Assembly (NCBI GenBank): GCA_946633495.1
Contig: CAMPAX010000130.1
Coordinates: forward strand, 1-6,581
DNA: 6,581 bases
Direction: 5' to 3'
Source of the DNA: an uncultured Lachnospiraceae bacterium
GTDB lineage: Bacteria > Bacillota > Clostridia > Lachnospirales > Lachnospiraceae
Shown here: positions 6,109 through 6,581 of the stretch, in pieces
How positions within the stretch are numbered: the first letter of the stretch is position 1
Layout: every line of letters starts with the position of its first letter
Program-made: the position numbers and the translations under genes
The notes under the pieces: generated by a model
Databases searched by the model: none
What the model saw: the letters and a program-made list of their open reading frames with translations, nothing else
Told to the model about the DNA's origin: nothing

Positions 6109-6149
6109 CGGCGTTACCGCATGCGCCATGATAGTTGCATACGTTGCCG
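6109..6149 (+). other. Imperfect hairpin just after the gltX stop
   Basis: CGGC (6109-6112) can pair with GCCG (6146-6149), and CGCATGC (6118-6124) with GCATACG (6137-6143) with one mismatch, leaving an internal loop. The fold begins three bases after the stop codon. There is no U-run, so it is at best a weak terminator or a 3' end stabiliser. Confidence 0.3.
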
Positions 6150-6160
6150 AGGCCACTATC
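6117..6160. repeat. Flanking repeat, copy 2 (downstream of gltX)
   Basis: This is the second copy of the 44-base stretch seen at 4470-4513. The first 13 bases and last 7 bases are identical at the same spacing, while the middle 24 bases differ. Here GATAGT (6130-6135) precedes TTGCATAC (6135-6142) and can pair with ACTATC (6155-6160). It starts 11 bases after the gltX stop. Confidence 0.45.
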
Positions 6161-6220
6161 TCTGATGTTGACGATAAATTATAGCAAGGAAATGGATTTT
6201 TGAGATTCTACCCCAGTCAC
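6161..6220. other. Featureless spacer after gltX
   Basis: I see no gene, RNA or clear regulatory signal here. A TTGACG at 6168-6173 has no -10 at a usable distance. Confidence 0.5.
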
Positions 6221-6343
6221 GACCGGCGCTGTGTGCTTCGCACACGCGCGGTTCGTCTGTCGCCGAACCGCATACGAATAAGAAAAGGACATGACATTTC
6301 ATGCAAGCATGATGCCATGTCCTTTTCTTATTCTACGCCGGTC
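6221..6343. repeat. Compact multi-hairpin palindromic element
   Basis: The outer arms GACCGGCG (6221-6228) and CGCCGGTC (6336-6343) are perfect complements enclosing three successive hairpins. These are GTGTGC-ttc-GCACAC (6231-6245), extendable through GCGC on both sides with one bulge; GCGGTTCG (6248-6255) with CGAACCGC (6264-6271); and an 18-bp arm (6276-6293 with 6316-6333). Nearly every base is in a stem, giving a cruciform or branched RNA shape. It could be a dispersed palindromic (REP/BIME- or MITE-like) element, a non-coding RNA, or a terminator cluster. No transposase or target-site duplication is seen. Confidence 0.6.
6276..6333. terminator. Bidirectional intrinsic terminator hairpin
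   Basis: GGACATG (6287-6293) pairs with CATGTCC (6316-6322), extended inward by CAT/ATG past one mismatch. The stem is flanked by an A-rich tract (6277-6286) on the left and a T-rich tract (6323-6332) on the right, which are complementary and lengthen it to 18 perfect base pairs. The loop holds the palindrome CATGCAAGCATG (6300-6311). The arrangement works in either direction and lies between gltX (plus) and the minus-strand coding remnant, where convergent transcription would meet. Confidence 0.75.
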
Positions 6344-6362
6344 TGGCTCGTCACTCGTCCCA

Positions 6363-6488
6363 TCACAAATGGACATTCTTATGATTTGCCATATAGAGTA
6401 CTTTTCGGCCCTCTTTCACAGCAATAAGATACCCTTCCTTTTCCAAACGTTTTAGAACTTCGCTACGAAAATACGTGTATACTGATAT
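6363..6488 (-). pseudogene. C-terminal remnant of a winged-helix-like protein
   Basis: A minus-strand frame of 41 codons, ending at TGA (6365-6363), encodes ISVYTYFRSEVLKRLEKEGY and then LIAVKEGRKVLYMANHKNVHL. The pattern RSEVLKRLEKEGYL, followed by basic and aromatic residues, looks like the last helix and wing of a winged-helix DNA-binding domain; that family call is inference. There is no ATG, GTG or TTG at its start: the frame is cut by TGA at 6491-6489. Beyond it the same frame is interrupted again at 6515-6513, then reads a further 18 codons including HSEVFGEVK (6569-6516). The pieces suggest the decayed 3' end of a gene continuing past the right edge. A chance open frame is the alternative. 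Confidence 0.4.
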
Positions 6489-6490
6489 TC

Positions 6491-6581
6491 AGTGAAGTTG
6501 TAAAGGAAAACTTCACTTCACTTCACCAAAAACTTCACTATGCTTCACTAAAAATTTCACTACTTCACTTTAGCTTCAGTC
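6491..6581. repeat. TTCAC repeat cluster (iteron-like or decayed coding repeat)
   Basis: TTCA units, mostly within ACTTCACT, begin at 6512, 6517, 6522, 6534, 6544, 6556, 6564 and 6575. The first three form a perfect 5-bp tandem (TTCAC three times). The others are spaced 8-12 bases apart with A/T-rich spacers. One inverted copy, AGTGAAGTT (6491-6499), faces AACTTCACT (6509-6517) as a 9-bp inverted repeat with a 9-base loop. GC in the stretch is about one third, well below the genes. Spacing is too irregular and units too short for CRISPR. The cluster continues to the window edge. Confidence 0.65.

Noticed and set aside
6200..6427. Plus-strand 75-codon frame after gltX
   Set aside because: It reads straight through the palindromic element and terminator and has arginine-rich, non-protein-like content.
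6363..6569. TGA recoding (TGA read as an amino acid) to rescue the remnant frame
   Set aside because: pheS and the unknown gene both use TGA as their natural stop, so TGA is a stop codon here.
6491..6581. CRISPR array
   Set aside because: Repeat units are only 5-9 bases with irregular 5-12 base spacing and no spacers of 25-40 bases.

Overview
The window looks like chromosomal DNA from a mid-GC Firmicute, probably a Clostridia/Lachnospiraceae-type bacterium. The support is a canonical T-box leader ahead of pheST, Gram-positive ribosome binding sites (GGAGG, AGGAGG), a PheS with the Firmicute Cys-x2-Cys insertion, and a GluRS that keeps a zinc-type Cys/His set. The family-level assignment is inference, because no rRNA or other phylogenetic marker is present.

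Layout. Positions 1-2503 (minus strand) hold a phenylalanine-responsive transcription unit. It has a near-consensus promoter (2511-2539), a Phe-specific T-box riboswitch with antiterminator and terminator (about 2176-2503), pheS (1106-2143) and the first 335 codons of pheT (1-1006, running off the left edge). Positions 2567-4345 (minus) encode a 592-residue protein I cannot name. It has one N-terminal membrane segment, a long block-charged low-complexity linker with tandem repeats, and a C-terminal domain of about 160 residues that looks folded. Its overall plan resembles ZipA-type bitopic scaffolds, but I see no homology. Positions 4346-4651 are a divergent intergenic region with back-to-back promoters for this gene (minus) and for gltX (plus). 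gltX (glutamyl-tRNA synthetase) fills 4652-6106.

The right end (6107-6581) contains no intact gene. It has a short repeat shared with the gltX upstream region, a compact multi-hairpin element (6221-6343) whose largest arm looks like a bidirectional terminator, a stop-interrupted minus-strand coding remnant (6363-6488), and a dense cluster of TTCAC repeats (6491-6581). Sampled stretches after about 6420 are only about 33-37% GC, well below the genes, which suggests the edge of an accessory or acquired segment.

Together, two aminoacyl-tRNA synthetase loci bracket an uncharacterised membrane-anchored protein. pheST is controlled by uncharged tRNA-Phe through the T-box. gltX has its own promoter and no T-box. 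The unknown protein has its own promoter, and its 3' end abuts the pheST promoter. The most novel material is that protein and the structured and repetitive right end; I see no complete defence or mobile system.
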